NCBI RefSeq assembly: GCF_900177325.1
Contig: NZ_FXBL01000004.1
Span: forward strand, 5,151,501 to 5,215,500
From: Mesorhizobium australicum
GTDB lineage: Bacteria > Pseudomonadota > Alphaproteobacteria > Rhizobiales > Rhizobiaceae
Reading direction: 5' to 3'
DNA: 64,000 nucleotides
Below the pieces are notes generated by a model, which searched no databases, was not told where the DNA came from, and saw nothing but the letters and a program-made list of their open reading frames with translations. Positions 43,841 to 53,909 of this stretch are shown here, piece by piece; the stretch's first letter is position 1, and each line of letters starts with the position of its first letter. Both the position numbers and the translations under genes were made by a program.

Positions 43841-44530
43841 CTAATCCTCGCGGATGGCGTAGCCCGAGCCGCGGATGGTGCGGATGACGTCCGTCTGGCG
43901 GCCGTTGTTGACCGCCTTGCGCAGGCGGCCGACATGCACGTCGACGGTGCGCTCGTCGATGTAGTTGGTGTCGCCCCAGACATTGTCCAGCAGCTGGCCG
44001 CGCGTATAGACGCGGCCGGGATGCTGCATCAGGAACTCGAGCAGCCGGAACTCGGTGGGCCCGAGGCGGATCTCGTTCTTCTTGCGGTAAACGCGGTGCG
44101 ATTCGCGGTCGAGCACGATGTCGCCGACCTTGAGCACGCTGGACAGCACTTCGGGCTTCGCCCGGCGCAGGAGCGCCCTCACCCGCGCCATGAACTCCGG
44201 CGTCGAGAACGGCTTGACGAGATAATCGTCCGCCCCGGTCGACAGCCCGCGCACGCGGTCGCTCTCCTCGCCGCGCGCGGTCAGCATGATGATCGGCAGG
44301 CGCTCGGTCTCGGAACGCATCCTGAGCCGCCGGCAGAGCTCGATGCCGGAGACGGCGGGCACCATCCAGTCGAGCACCAGGAGGTCGGGCACGCTTTCCT
44401 GCAGCCTGAGCTCCGCCTCGTCGCCACGGGTGACGATCTCGACCTGGTAGCCTTCCGCCTCGAGGTTGTAGCGCAGGAGGACGCCGAGCGGCTCCTCGTC
44501 CTCCACGACCATGATCTTCGGGGCAATCAT
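43841..44530 (-). CDS. phoB: PhoB, phosphate regulon response regulator
   Basis: A 229-residue OmpR-family regulator. The receiver has the acidic pocket MVVEDEEPL, phosphoacceptor Asp54 in LVLDWMVP and Lys in YLVKPF. The C-terminal winged helix reads GPTEFRLLEFLMQHPGRVYTR with RTVDVHVGRLRKA. It binds Pho boxes to induce phosphate-starvation genes, including the pst operon of which it is the last gene here. It lies 16 bases after phoU. Its kinase gene phoR is not adjacent. Confidence 0.95.
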   Translation of the reverse strand: MIAPKIMVVEDEEPLGVLLRYNLEAEGYQVEIVTRGDEAELRLQESVPDLLVLDWMVPAVSGIELCRRLRMRSETERLPIIMLTARGEESDRVRGLSTGADDYLVKPFSTPEFMARVRALLRRAKPEVLSSVLKVGDIVLDRESHRVYRKKNEIRLGPTEFRLLEFLMQHPGRVYTRGQLLDNVWGDTNYIDERTVDVHVGRLRKAVNNGRQTDVIRTIRGSGYAIRED

Positions 44531-44546
44531 CGTTCGTCGCGGTCCA

Positions 44547-45251
44547 TCAGGCGGCGGACATCGCCGCCGTCTCGTCCACCTTGGGACGGTTGGCCGGCAG
44601 CAGCGTCCCGGTCATGACATAATACGCGTTCTCCGCGATATTGGTCACGTGGTCGCCGATGCGCTCGAGGTTCTTGGCGCAGAACAGGAGATGCGTGCAC
44701 GCCGTGATGTTGCGCGGATCTTCCATCATGTAGGTGAGGAGTTCGCGGAAGACGGCCGTATACTGGATGTCGATCTTCTCGTCGTCGGCGCGCAGCGTCT
44801 TCAGCGCCTCGGCGTCTCGCGCCACGTAATGGCCGATCACCTTGTTGACCTGTTCGAGAACCAGCGTAGCCATCGTGTCGATCGAATGCGACAGGTTGCG
44901 CGGGGTCGAGGTCTGCCCGACCGCGCCGACGCGCTTGGCGATGTTCTTGGCCAGGTCGCCGACGCGCTCCAGGTCGGCCGCCATGCGGATGGCGCCGACG
45001 ACGGCGCGCAGGTCCTGCGCCATCGGCTGGCGCTTGGCGATCAGCGTGACGGAGGCGTCGTCCAGCTCGCGCTGCTTGGCGTCCATGATCGCATCGTCCG
45101 AGACGACGCGCTGCGCCAGCGCATTGTCGGACGTCAGAAGTGCCCGCGTCGAACCTGCCAGCATCGATCCGGCCAGATCTCCCATGTCGCGGATCAGCCG
45201 GTCGATGTGCTCGAGTTCCTCGTCGAAGGAGGTGACGGTATGCTCGCCCAT
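44547..45251 (-). CDS. phoU: PhoU, phosphate signalling accessory protein
   Basis: A 234-residue cytosolic protein of two repeated three-helix bundles. The metal-site motifs DLRAVVGAIRMAADLERVGDLAKNI and NLERIGDHVTNIAE (repeats of the E-R-x-G-D pattern) are intact. PhoU links the Pst transporter to PhoR/PhoB and damps signalling when phosphate is ample. It is 25 bases downstream of pstB in the pstSCAB-phoU-phoB operon. Confidence 0.95.
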   Translation of the reverse strand: MGEHTVTSFDEELEHIDRLIRDMGDLAGSMLAGSTRALLTSDNALAQRVVSDDAIMDAKQRELDDASVTLIAKRQPMAQDLRAVVGAIRMAADLERVGDLAKNIAKRVGAVGQTSTPRNLSHSIDTMATLVLEQVNKVIGHYVARDAEALKTLRADDEKIDIQYTAVFRELLTYMMEDPRNITACTHLLFCAKNLERIGDHVTNIAENAYYVMTGTLLPANRPKVDETAAMSAA

Positions 45252-45276
45252 TGTTCTGTCCTCGTGGCTCGATCGG

Positions 45277-46101
<825 letters not shown>

Positions 46102-46122
46102 AGCAATCTGCCTCCAGGACGC

Positions 46123-47442
46123 CTACCAGCGCCGCTCGAAGCGGCGGCGGAGGATGATGGCGGTGATGTTCATGGCCATCAGGAAAACGAGCAGGATGAT
46201 GATCGCGCCCGACATGCGCTCCACGAAGGCGCGTTCGGCCTCGTTCGCCCACATGTAGATCTGCACGGGGAGCGCGGTCGCGGGATCGAGCGGCGTGGTC
46301 GGATAGTCGGCGACGAAGGCGACCATGCCGATCAGGAGCAGCGGCGCCGTCTCGCCGAGCGCGCGGGCGAGACCGATGATCGTGCCGGTCAGGATGCCGG
46401 GCATCGCCAGCGGCAGGACGTGGTGGAACACCATCTGCATCTTGGATGCGCCGAGGCCAAGGGCCGCCGCGCGGATCGAGGGCGGCACGGCGGCGAGCGC
46501 CGCGCGGGTGGCGATGATGATCGTCGGCAGCGTCATCAGCGACAGCGTGATGCCGCCGACGAGTGAGGCCGAGCGCGGCATGCCGAGGAAGTTGATGAAC
46601 ACCGCGAGGCCGAGCAGACCGAACACGATCGACGGGACGGCGGCCAGATTGTTGATGTTCACCTCGATCAGGTCGGTCAGCCGGTTCTTCGGCGCGAACT
46701 CCTCGAGATAGATCGACGCGGCGACGCCGACGGCGAGCGCCAGCACCAGCACGATCAGCATCATGTAGAGCGAGCCGACCATGGCGACGCCGATACCCGA
46801 CGTTTCCGGCCGGCTGGACGCGCCATAGGAGAACAGGCCGGTGTTGAACTTCTCGGCCAGCGTGCCGTCGGAGGCGAGCTGGTTCATCCAGGTCACCTGC
46901 TGGTCCTTCACCTTCCGGCGCGCCTCCGGCACGGACAGGTCGACCTGCCCCTTGAAGGCGGAATCGATGTTCGCGGAGGCCAGCATCGACACGTCGACGG
47001 TCTTGCCGACCACAGACGGATCTGCCGCTACGATGTCGCGCAGGGCGATGCGCACGCTGTCGGACAGGAAGCCGCGCAGCTTGGCCACGGCCGCCTTGTC
47101 CTGCGGGTCGATGCCGAGCTTCTGGATCATCGCGTTCTGGGCGAGCTTGTCGTAGTTCGCCCGGATCAGCACCGACGGATCGCTGTCGCGCTTGTTGTCC
47201 GGATCGATGATCGCGGCGTCGAACGTGATCGGCAGCGTGACGTTGGTCTGCCAGAAGGCCGTGTAGCCCTTGCCGAAGATCGAGACCAGCATGATCACCA
47301 GGAACAGCAGGCCGAAGGTGATGGCCGCGATGCCGTATGCCTTGAACCGGGCCTCGGCGGCGTAGCGCCGCTTGATGCCGATGTCGCGGCGGGGCGGCCG
47401 CGCGGTGACGGGGAGAGTGCCGTCGGCGCTGATGGCGGTCAT
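46123..47442 (-). CDS. pstA: PstA, phosphate ABC transporter permease with long N-terminal domain
   Basis: A 439-residue permease. After one membrane segment (~38-58) there is a ~150-residue extra domain (DUF3333-like; TFDAAIIDPDNKRDSD onwards) probably facing the periplasm. The five-segment core then carries the EAA loop ALGLGASKMQMVFHHVLPLAMPG. It overlaps pstC by four bases (ATGA), so the two permeases are translationally coupled. The extra domain is usual in alphaproteobacteria and absent from E. coli PstA. Confidence 0.93.
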   Translation of the reverse strand: MTAISADGTLPVTARPPRRDIGIKRRYAAEARFKAYGIAAITFGLLFLVIMLVSIFGKGYTAFWQTNVTLPITFDAAIIDPDNKRDSDPSVLIRANYDKLAQNAMIQKLGIDPQDKAAVAKLRGFLSDSVRIALRDIVAADPSVVGKTVDVSMLASANIDSAFKGQVDLSVPEARRKVKDQQVTWMNQLASDGTLAEKFNTGLFSYGASSRPETSGIGVAMVGSLYMMLIVLVLALAVGVAASIYLEEFAPKNRLTDLIEVNINNLAAVPSIVFGLLGLAVFINFLGMPRSASLVGGITLSLMTLPTIIIATRAALAAVPPSIRAAALGLGASKMQMVFHHVLPLAMPGILTGTIIGLARALGETAPLLLIGMVAFVADYPTTPLDPATALPVQIYMWANEAERAFVERMSGAIIILLVFLMAMNITAIILRRRFERRW

Positions 47443-48887
47443 TCGTACTGCTCCCGATACTTGCGCACGATGTAGAGGGCGAAGACGTTCATCCCGAGCG
47501 TCACGAAGAACAGCGTGATGCCGAGCGCGAAGGCCACCAGTGTCTGCGGCGAGTTGAACTCGAGGTCGCCTGTCAGCTGGTTGACGATCTTGACGGTGAT
47601 CGTCGTCATCGCCTCGAAGGGATTGAGGGTCAGGTTGGCCGCCACGCCGGCCGCCAGCACCACGATCATCGTCTCGCCGATGGCGCGCGAGGCCGTCAGC
47701 AGCACGGCGCCGACGATGCCGGGCAGGGCCGCGGGAAGGATGACCTTGCGGATGGTCTCGGACTGCGTCGCGCCGAGGCCGAGCGAGCCGTCGCGCATCG
47801 CCTGCGGTACGGCGGTGATGATGTCGTCCGAGAGCGAGGAGACGACCGGGATCAGCATCACGCCCATCACCAGGCCGGCGGTGAAGATCGACTGCGCCTG
47901 GATGAAGGGCGAGCCGCCCGCAAGCGCCGCGCTCAGGTCGCGCAGCCAGGGGCCGAGCGTCACCAGCGCGAAGATGCCGTAGACGATGGTCGGGATGCCG
48001 GCGAGCAGCTCCAGCGCCGGCTTGACCACCGAGCGCACCGGGCGCGGCGCATACTCGGACATGTAAACCGCCGACATCAGTCCGACCGGGACTGCGACGA
48101 GCAGCGCCACCAGCGCGATGTAGAGCGTGCCGGCGAGCAGCGGGATCAGGCCGAACTGGCCTTCGGACCCGCCCGACCCGGCGGCTGCGAAGCGCGGATC
48201 CCATACGGTGCCGAAGAAGAAGTTGAGCGGCGAGACCTCGCTGAAGAAGGTGATGGTCTGGAAGAGCATCGACAGCACGATGCCGATCGTCGTGATGATG
48301 GCGATGGTCGACGCCGAGAACAGCGTGCCGAACACCACCTTCTCGACCTTGTCGCGCGCCTTGGCGCGGACGGCGATCTGCGACAGGCCGAACAGGGCGC
48401 CGGCGATGGAGAGCACGGCGGCGATGATGCCGCCGGCCCAGGCCAGCCGCGCCTGCGAGGCGATGGCCGCCTTGGCGATCGGGATCATGTAGTCCTGGGT
48501 GTCGGTCGCGAGCGTGACGCCCTTCGCGGCGAGCAGCGGCGACAGTTGCGCCATGGTCGCCGGTATCTCGGTCTGGCTGTCGAGCTTGCTGATGCCGCTG
48601 GCGAGGCTCTTCACCAGCGTCAGGGAGGTGTGCGCGGTGCTTCCGGACTGCGCCTGCACCTGGCTGGCGATCGAGCTGTCCAGCCACGCCGCCTGGCCGA
48701 TGGACCAGAGGATGAAGAAGGCGAGCGCCGGCAACGTCGCCAGGAGCATCGCCCAGGAACCGTGATAGAGCGGCCGCGAATGCACCTTGCGACCGCCGGT
48801 ATCCAGCGCGCCAGCCCTCGCCCGGCCCACGAACTGAGCAACCAGACCGATCAGCACGATCAGCGCGATGACGAGAAATCCTGACAT
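47439..48887 (-). CDS. pstC: PstC, phosphate ABC transporter permease
   Basis: A 482-residue permease with an extended N-terminal half: membrane segments near 2-20, 45-65 and 145-168, and a periplasmic loop between. The core has the EAA loop SLGLGATQSETIRKVILPAALPG. It pairs with PstA to move phosphate delivered by PstS. It is separated from pstS by 167 bases holding a hairpin, which fits lower expression of the permease than of the binding protein. Confidence 0.93.
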   Translation of the reverse strand: MSGFLVIALIVLIGLVAQFVGRARAGALDTGGRKVHSRPLYHGSWAMLLATLPALAFFILWSIGQAAWLDSSIASQVQAQSGSTAHTSLTLVKSLASGISKLDSQTEIPATMAQLSPLLAAKGVTLATDTQDYMIPIAKAAIASQARLAWAGGIIAAVLSIAGALFGLSQIAVRAKARDKVEKVVFGTLFSASTIAIITTIGIVLSMLFQTITFFSEVSPLNFFFGTVWDPRFAAAGSGGSEGQFGLIPLLAGTLYIALVALLVAVPVGLMSAVYMSEYAPRPVRSVVKPALELLAGIPTIVYGIFALVTLGPWLRDLSAALAGGSPFIQAQSIFTAGLVMGVMLIPVVSSLSDDIITAVPQAMRDGSLGLGATQSETIRKVILPAALPGIVGAVLLTASRAIGETMIVVLAAGVAANLTLNPFEAMTTITVKIVNQLTGDLEFNSPQTLVAFALGITLFFVTLGMNVFALYIVRKYREQYE

Positions 48888-49012
48888 GAACCTCTATCCC
48901 CTGGCGCCTGCGTTGGCCGGACGGAAGATTTTGCGATCGGCCGCATGAGCTGGCCAGGATCAGCAGTGTCAAGCCTTGCGTGAAGACTGCAAGGCGTCAA
49001 CCCGAAGAGGAA

Positions 49013-49052
49013 GCCTGGGGGAAGCCGGCAAATGACCGGCCTCCCCCAAGGC
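49013..49052 (-). terminator. Hairpin between pstS and pstC
   Basis: Directly after the pstS stop, a long imperfect stem (GCCTTGGGGGAGGCCGG against CCGGCTTCCCCCAGGC on the minus strand, one bulge and one mismatch) has a 7-base loop. There is no T tract. It most likely acts as a partial terminator and 3' stabiliser that keeps PstS in excess over PstCAB. Confidence 0.65.
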
Positions 49053-49054
49053 AA

Positions 49055-50092
49055 TTACATGGTCTTGCCGCCGGAGAAGGCGTCGCGCTGTTCCTGGCGC
49101 TCTGCTTCCGGAGCCGGAACGAGACCGTATTCGGCCAGCGGGCCGTCCGAACCGACCATCTGCTCGTCGAGGAAGAACTCTACATATTCCTTCAGGCCGG
49201 GAACGACGCCGAGATGCGCCTTCTTGACGTAGAAGTAGAGCGGACGCGAGACCGGGTATTCGCCGGCAGAGATCGTCTCGACCGAAGGCGTCACGCCGCC
49301 GACGGTGGCGACCTTCAGCTTGTCGGCGTTGTTCTCGTAGAAGGACAGGCCGAACACGCCCACGCCGGTCTTGTTGGAGTCGATGCGGGCCAGCGTCTCG
49401 GTGTAGTCGCCGTCGATGTCGACAGCCTTGCCGTCCTTGCGAACCGCCTTGCAGGCGGCTTCCGCGGCCTTCTCGTCCATGCCGCCGGCTTTGGCAGCGT
49501 CGACGCCCCCCAGCTTGTGGCAGCCGGCGATCAGCAGCTTCTCTTCGAACACTTCACGGGTACCGTGCTTCTCGCCCGGGATGTAGGCGGCGATGTCCCA
49601 GTCCGGCAGGGCCGGGTTGACCTGGTTCCACTTGGTGTTCGGGTTGGCGACGAGCTTGCCGTCGACGACGATCTGCGCGGCGAGCGCCTTGTAGATGTCT
49701 TCCGGCGTCAGAGCCCAGTCCGGGCCGTTGGCGTCGGTGGCGAACACGATGCCGTCATAGCCGAACTTGACTTCCTGGATCTCGGTCACGCCGGCCGACT
49801 TGCAGGACTCGACCTCGGAGTCCTTGATCTTGCGCGACGAGTTGGCGATGTCGATCGTGTCCTCGCCGGCGCCCTTGCAGAATTCCTTGATGCCGGCGCC
49901 CGAACCGCCGGACTCGACGACGGGGGTCTTGAAGTTGGTGAAGGTCTCGCCGAAGCGCTCGGCAACGATCTTGGCATAGGGGAGAACGGTCGAGGAACCA
50001 GCGACCTGGACCTGATCGCGCGCCGCGGCGATGCCGATGGATGCGGCGAGGGCGAGCGAAGCCGCCGAAGCCGTAAGGAGGAATTTCTTCAT
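49055..50092 (-). CDS. pstS: PstS, periplasmic phosphate-binding protein
   Basis: A 345-residue periplasmic protein with signal peptide ~1-24 (ending IAAARD). The mature start DQVQVAGSSTVLPYAKIVAE carries the phosphate-loop TSS-like GSST, and ESGGSGAGIKEFCKG and IANSSRKIKDSE supply the other phosphate contacts. Four to five cysteines are present in the mature part and could form disulfides. It is the first gene after a Pho box. Confidence 0.95.
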   Translation of the reverse strand: MKKFLLTASAASLALAASIGIAAARDQVQVAGSSTVLPYAKIVAERFGETFTNFKTPVVESGGSGAGIKEFCKGAGEDTIDIANSSRKIKDSEVESCKSAGVTEIQEVKFGYDGIVFATDANGPDWALTPEDIYKALAAQIVVDGKLVANPNTKWNQVNPALPDWDIAAYIPGEKHGTREVFEEKLLIAGCHKLGGVDAAKAGGMDEKAAEAACKAVRKDGKAVDIDGDYTETLARIDSNKTGVGVFGLSFYENNADKLKVATVGGVTPSVETISAGEYPVSRPLYFYVKKAHLGVVPGLKEYVEFFLDEQMVGSDGPLAEYGLVPAPEAERQEQRDAFSGGKTM

Positions 50093-50174
50093 GTGCCTAC
50101 TCCCGTTCGGAATTCGGAAAAGATGAATTCTGTCGACGCCCCGAAGGCGACACGGGTGGCATTAAAGGGGCTGT

Positions 50175-50192
50175 GTTACAGTTGGATGACAG
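50175..50192 (-). promoter_or_regulatory. Pho box upstream of pstS
   Basis: On the minus strand CTGTCATCCAACTGTAAC: two 7-base CTGTMAY-like half sites with a 4-base spacer, matching the PhoB consensus, 83 bases upstream of pstS. It marks the phosphate-starvation promoter of pstSCAB-phoU-phoB and implies autoregulation of phoB. Confidence 0.85.
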
Positions 50193-50249
50193 TTTTATGT
50201 CCGGAATAATTCCCTCCCCGGCCCGTCGCGCCCGAGGCGAAAGGCTGCA

Positions 50250-53144
50250 TCAGCCGGCGACGGTGCGCGAGGCCCTGTCGTCCATCCAGAGCTCGACCTT
50301 GGCGAGCAGCGCGTTCGGGCTGATCGGCTTGGAAAGGTAGTCGTCCATTCCCGCTTCGAGGCAGCGTTCGCGGTCGCCCTTGAGCGCATGCGCCGTGACG
50401 CCGACGATCGGGACGTGTCCGCCGACGGCCGCCTCGCGCTCGCGGATCGCGGCCGTGGCCTCCAGCCCGTTCATCATCGGCATCGAGATGTCCATCAGGA
50501 TCATCCGCGGCTGCAGCGCCTCGAACGCCTCCAGCGCGCGCCGGCCGTTGTCGACGATCTCGAACGTATGGCCGGTCTCGCCCAGGATCTGCGTGAACAC
50601 CAGCTGGTTCACCTCGTTGTCCTCGGCGACCAGAATGTCGATCCGGTGCCGCCCTTCCGCGCGGACGGGAGCCGGCTTCGGAACCTGCGGCTCCGGCCCC
50701 GATACCGCTGGCCTTTCGACCGGCGCCGTAGCGATGACCGGCGGCGCGCGATGGCGCTGGATCGTCGTCACCAGCGCATCGAGCAGCACCGACGAGCGGG
50801 CCGGCTTGATCAGGTGGGCATCGATGTCGAGGTCGCGGTAGCTCTTGTTCGACAGCGACTGGTCGACCGAGGTGAGCAGGATCAGCGGCGTATCCGCGAG
50901 CGCGGGATTGGCGCGCACCGCTCTCGCCACGTCGGCTCCCGTCATTCCCGGCATCTGGTAGTCGAGGATCGCGCAGTCGACCTTGAGCCCGAGCCGCGAG
51001 GCGGTTTCGAGCACCAGCAGGCCTTCCGCCCCGCTCCGCGCCGCGCAGGCGTCGAACGCCCAGGACTGCATCTGCTCCATCAGGATCGCCCGGTTGACCG
51101 GATTGTCGTCGATCACCAGGATCCGCGCGCCCGTCACGTCGAGCGGCGCCACGCGCCGCGGCTTCTGGTCGGCCGCCACCGGAAGCTCCAGGCTGACCGT
51201 GAAGGTCGACCCCTTGCCCTCGGCGCTCTGCACCTCGACGCTGCCGTTCATCATCTCGACCAGCCTCGACGTGATCGCGAGGCCGAGGCCCGTGCCCTCG
51301 TGGCGGCGGGTCGAGGAGCCGTCCACCTGGCTGAACTTCTCGAAGACCAGCTTGAGCTTGTCGGTCGGGATCCCGATGCCCGTATCGGTGACGGCAATGG
51401 TAATCCGGGTGACGGACCCGTCCACCTCGCCGTTGACGTCGACCAGGACGTGGCCCGAATCGGTGAACTTGACGGCATTGCCGACGAGATTGGTGATGAT
51501 CTGCCGGATGCGGCCGACATCGCCGACGAACAGCGCCGGCAGGTCCGGCTGCACGCGCACGATCAGCTCCAGGTCCTTCTCCTTGGCGCGGGTCGAGACC
51601 AGCGTCGCCACGTCCTCGATCGCCTCGGCGAGGTTGAAGGGGGCGGGATCGAGCACGAGCTGGCCGGCGTCGATCTTCGAGAAGTCGAGGATGTCGTTGA
51701 TGATCTTCAAGAGCGCATTGCCCGACTTGAGGATGATGTCGGTGAAGGTGCGCTGCTTGGCATCGAGGCTCGACTTGGACAGCAGTTCCGCCATGCCCAG
51801 CACGCCGTTCATCGGCGTGCGGATCTCGTGGCTCATATTCGCCAGGAACTCGGACTTGGCGCGGTCGGCGAGCACCGCCCGCCGCTGCGCCTGCTCCAGC
51901 TCGATCTCGCGCTGCTTCAGCTCGGTCACGTCTGTGCTGGAGCCGATGAGGTGGACGATACCGTCGTCGAGCGACAGCCGGCTCTTGCGGGCGATCAATT
52001 GCCTTACCGATCCGTCACGGTGGGTCAGTGTCTCCTCGGTCTCGTTGACGATGCCCGTCGAGAGCACCGCGAGGTCGCGGTGCGCGAAGTCCTCGCCCTG
52101 GACGCCGAACAGGTCGAGATCGCTGCGGCCGGCGGCCTCGTCCTTGCCGATGCCGGTCAGCGCGCACCAGGCCTTGTTGACGAAGCGGATCGAGAGGTCG
52201 TCGTCCTTGACGTAGGCCGCGACCGGCAACTCGTCGAGCACATGGCGGAACAGGTCGATCTGGCGCGTGAAGTCGCGCAGGGCGACCTCGCGCTCCCTGA
52301 TTTCGGAAATGTCGAAAATGAAGCCGGCGACATAGTCTTTGCCGCTGTCGGTGCGGATGCGGGTCTTGCGCACGATGCGCGACTTGCCGACGCCGTCGAC
52401 CTCGAAGTCTTCCTCGACCTCGTAGGCTTCGCCGGTTTCCAGCACCCGGCGCTCCGTGAGCTCGAACCGCACGGCATCGTCCGGCGCGACGAAATCGCCG
52501 CCGGGCCTGCCCGCCATCTGCGCCGGCTTCACGCCGAACATGCTCGCGAACGCCTTGTTGACGTAGACGAAGCGAAGCTGGCTGTCCTTGACGAACACCG
52601 GATTGTTGATGCCGTCGATCACTGCGTCGGCCAGCCCGGCCCGCTCCAGCGCCTCCGCCAGCTCCGCCTCGCGCTGCTTCAGGTCGGAGATGTCGAAATA
52701 GGTCACCAGGCGCTTGCCGCCGGACAGCTCCGTGACCTCGTAGACCATGGTGCAGCCATCCGCCCGACGAAACTCCCGCGGCGCGATACTGCCGGCGGAG
52801 ATCTCGCGCGACCGGGAGGCGACGTAGTCCTCCCACTTGTCGTCGGAGACGTCGTAGACGCCGTTGTGCCGGTTGATGTCCATCAGCGCCCGGAACGGAC
52901 TGCCGACCGAAACGTCACGCGGCGTTACTTTCCAGATGTCGTAGAAGGCGCGGTTGATGATCTCAGCGCGCAGATCGGCGTCGAGCACCACGACACCCAT
53001 GCGCATGGCGTCGACGGTGCGCTGCAGGTCTTCCAGCAGTTCGCTCGTCCGACGGTCGACCGCAACGCCGGGCAGGCGCATGGTTTCGTCGCCGGCCTTC
53101 GCGGACTCGCCGGGCATGTCGCTCGACGCCTCGCCCAAGGTCAA
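50250..53144 (-). CDS. Hybrid sensor histidine kinase with three PAS domains and two receivers
   Basis: A ~964-residue cytosolic kinase without membrane segments. Three PAS domains (~35-155, ~165-285, ~295-410; each ends in an F-D-I-S or S-S-T-D-V type strand followed by KQRE) lead to a HisKA domain with its histidine in NMSHEIRTPMNG (about residue 439) and a complete HATPase (NLVGNAVKFT, DTGIGIP, GTGLGLAI). Two receivers follow, VIDDNPVNRAI with ILDYQMPGM and VAEDNEVNQLV with LMDISMPMMNG. No Hpt domain is fused. I favour a TTG start at 53144 behind AAGGGGAC; ATGs at 53180 and 53117 are alternatives without clear ribosome sites. Cognate partner unknown. Confidence 0.87.
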   Translation of the reverse strand: MTLGEASSDMPGESAKAGDETMRLPGVAVDRRTSELLEDLQRTVDAMRMGVVVLDADLRAEIINRAFYDIWKVTPRDVSVGSPFRALMDINRHNGVYDVSDDKWEDYVASRSREISAGSIAPREFRRADGCTMVYEVTELSGGKRLVTYFDISDLKQREAELAEALERAGLADAVIDGINNPVFVKDSQLRFVYVNKAFASMFGVKPAQMAGRPGGDFVAPDDAVRFELTERRVLETGEAYEVEEDFEVDGVGKSRIVRKTRIRTDSGKDYVAGFIFDISEIREREVALRDFTRQIDLFRHVLDELPVAAYVKDDDLSIRFVNKAWCALTGIGKDEAAGRSDLDLFGVQGEDFAHRDLAVLSTGIVNETEETLTHRDGSVRQLIARKSRLSLDDGIVHLIGSSTDVTELKQREIELEQAQRRAVLADRAKSEFLANMSHEIRTPMNGVLGMAELLSKSSLDAKQRTFTDIILKSGNALLKIINDILDFSKIDAGQLVLDPAPFNLAEAIEDVATLVSTRAKEKDLELIVRVQPDLPALFVGDVGRIRQIITNLVGNAVKFTDSGHVLVDVNGEVDGSVTRITIAVTDTGIGIPTDKLKLVFEKFSQVDGSSTRRHEGTGLGLAITSRLVEMMNGSVEVQSAEGKGSTFTVSLELPVAADQKPRRVAPLDVTGARILVIDDNPVNRAILMEQMQSWAFDACAARSGAEGLLVLETASRLGLKVDCAILDYQMPGMTGADVARAVRANPALADTPLILLTSVDQSLSNKSYRDLDIDAHLIKPARSSVLLDALVTTIQRHRAPPVIATAPVERPAVSGPEPQVPKPAPVRAEGRHRIDILVAEDNEVNQLVFTQILGETGHTFEIVDNGRRALEAFEALQPRMILMDISMPMMNGLEATAAIREREAAVGGHVPIVGVTAHALKGDRERCLEAGMDDYLSKPISPNALLAKVELWMDDRASRTVAG

Positions 53145-53228
53145 AATTCCGTCCCCTTTGCACGCCCCTCGATTAACCATACGAGGGCAACGCTTAACGA
53201 TCCGCTAAGCATGAATCCGGCTGAAGGC

Positions 53229-53894
53229 TTAGCTGGCATCCCCGCCGAGACGGCGCGCATGGTCGGCGCAGACGCGCAGGATGACGACGGCGCCCTTGAG
53301 CAGCTCGTCGCGGCTCAGCGTGAACACGCGTTTGGCGCGGGCGGGATCGAGCGCCGGAAGCTGGTCGGCGAGGAACGGCACGTGGACGAAGCCCGATATC
53401 TTCGGGCCGAACCGCGAGATCGTGCCCGAGCGCGACAGGTAGAAGACGTGGTTGCACAGATAGGCGCCGGCATTGGACGAGAGCTGCACCGGCAAGCCCT
53501 CGGCGTCGAGCGCCGCCGCGATGTCGGGCAGCGGCAGCGTCGAGCGCAACGTGGCCGGTCCCTCGCAGACGCGCGCCTGGGCCGGCAGCAGCCCCGCTGC
53601 ATCGACGGCGAGCGTCGACGAGCGGTTGCGCGCCGTGGATTCGAGGCGGAAGCCCCGCGCCGTGTCAGCGAGGCCGAAATGCACCGCCACGTCCGCCGCG
53701 AACGCCGCCCCGATCTCGCCGAGCGCCTGCGGCGCGCGCGCATATTCGACCGGCAGCACCAGCGTGCGCAGCTCGACGGCCGGCCCGAGGTCCGGAGCGG
53801 CCTTTTCGAGCAGCCCCATCAGCACCTCGGTCGGATTGACCGGCGCGCGCGGGAAGGCGGAGAAGCCCGTGGCGAGAATGCGAAGTGGGGTCAT
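53229..53894 (-). CDS. pcp: Pyroglutamyl-peptidase I (peptidase C15)
   Basis: A 221-residue cytosolic cysteine peptidase that removes N-terminal pyroglutamate. The N-terminal TGFSAFPRAPVNPTE matches the family's TGFEPFGGxxxNPS. The triad is intact: Glu in FRLESTARN, Cys in SNAGAYLCNHVFY and His in FVHVPFL. It lies 15 bases downstream of the sulfotransferase-like gene and is probably co-transcribed with it. Somewhat divergent from characterised enzymes in the C-terminal third. Confidence 0.88.
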   Translation of the reverse strand: MTPLRILATGFSAFPRAPVNPTEVLMGLLEKAAPDLGPAVELRTLVLPVEYARAPQALGEIGAAFAADVAVHFGLADTARGFRLESTARNRSSTLAVDAAGLLPAQARVCEGPATLRSTLPLPDIAAALDAEGLPVQLSSNAGAYLCNHVFYLSRSGTISRFGPKISGFVHVPFLADQLPALDPARAKRVFTLSRDELLKGAVVILRVCADHARRLGGDAS

Positions 53895-53909
53895 GGCGGT
53901 CCTGGCAGG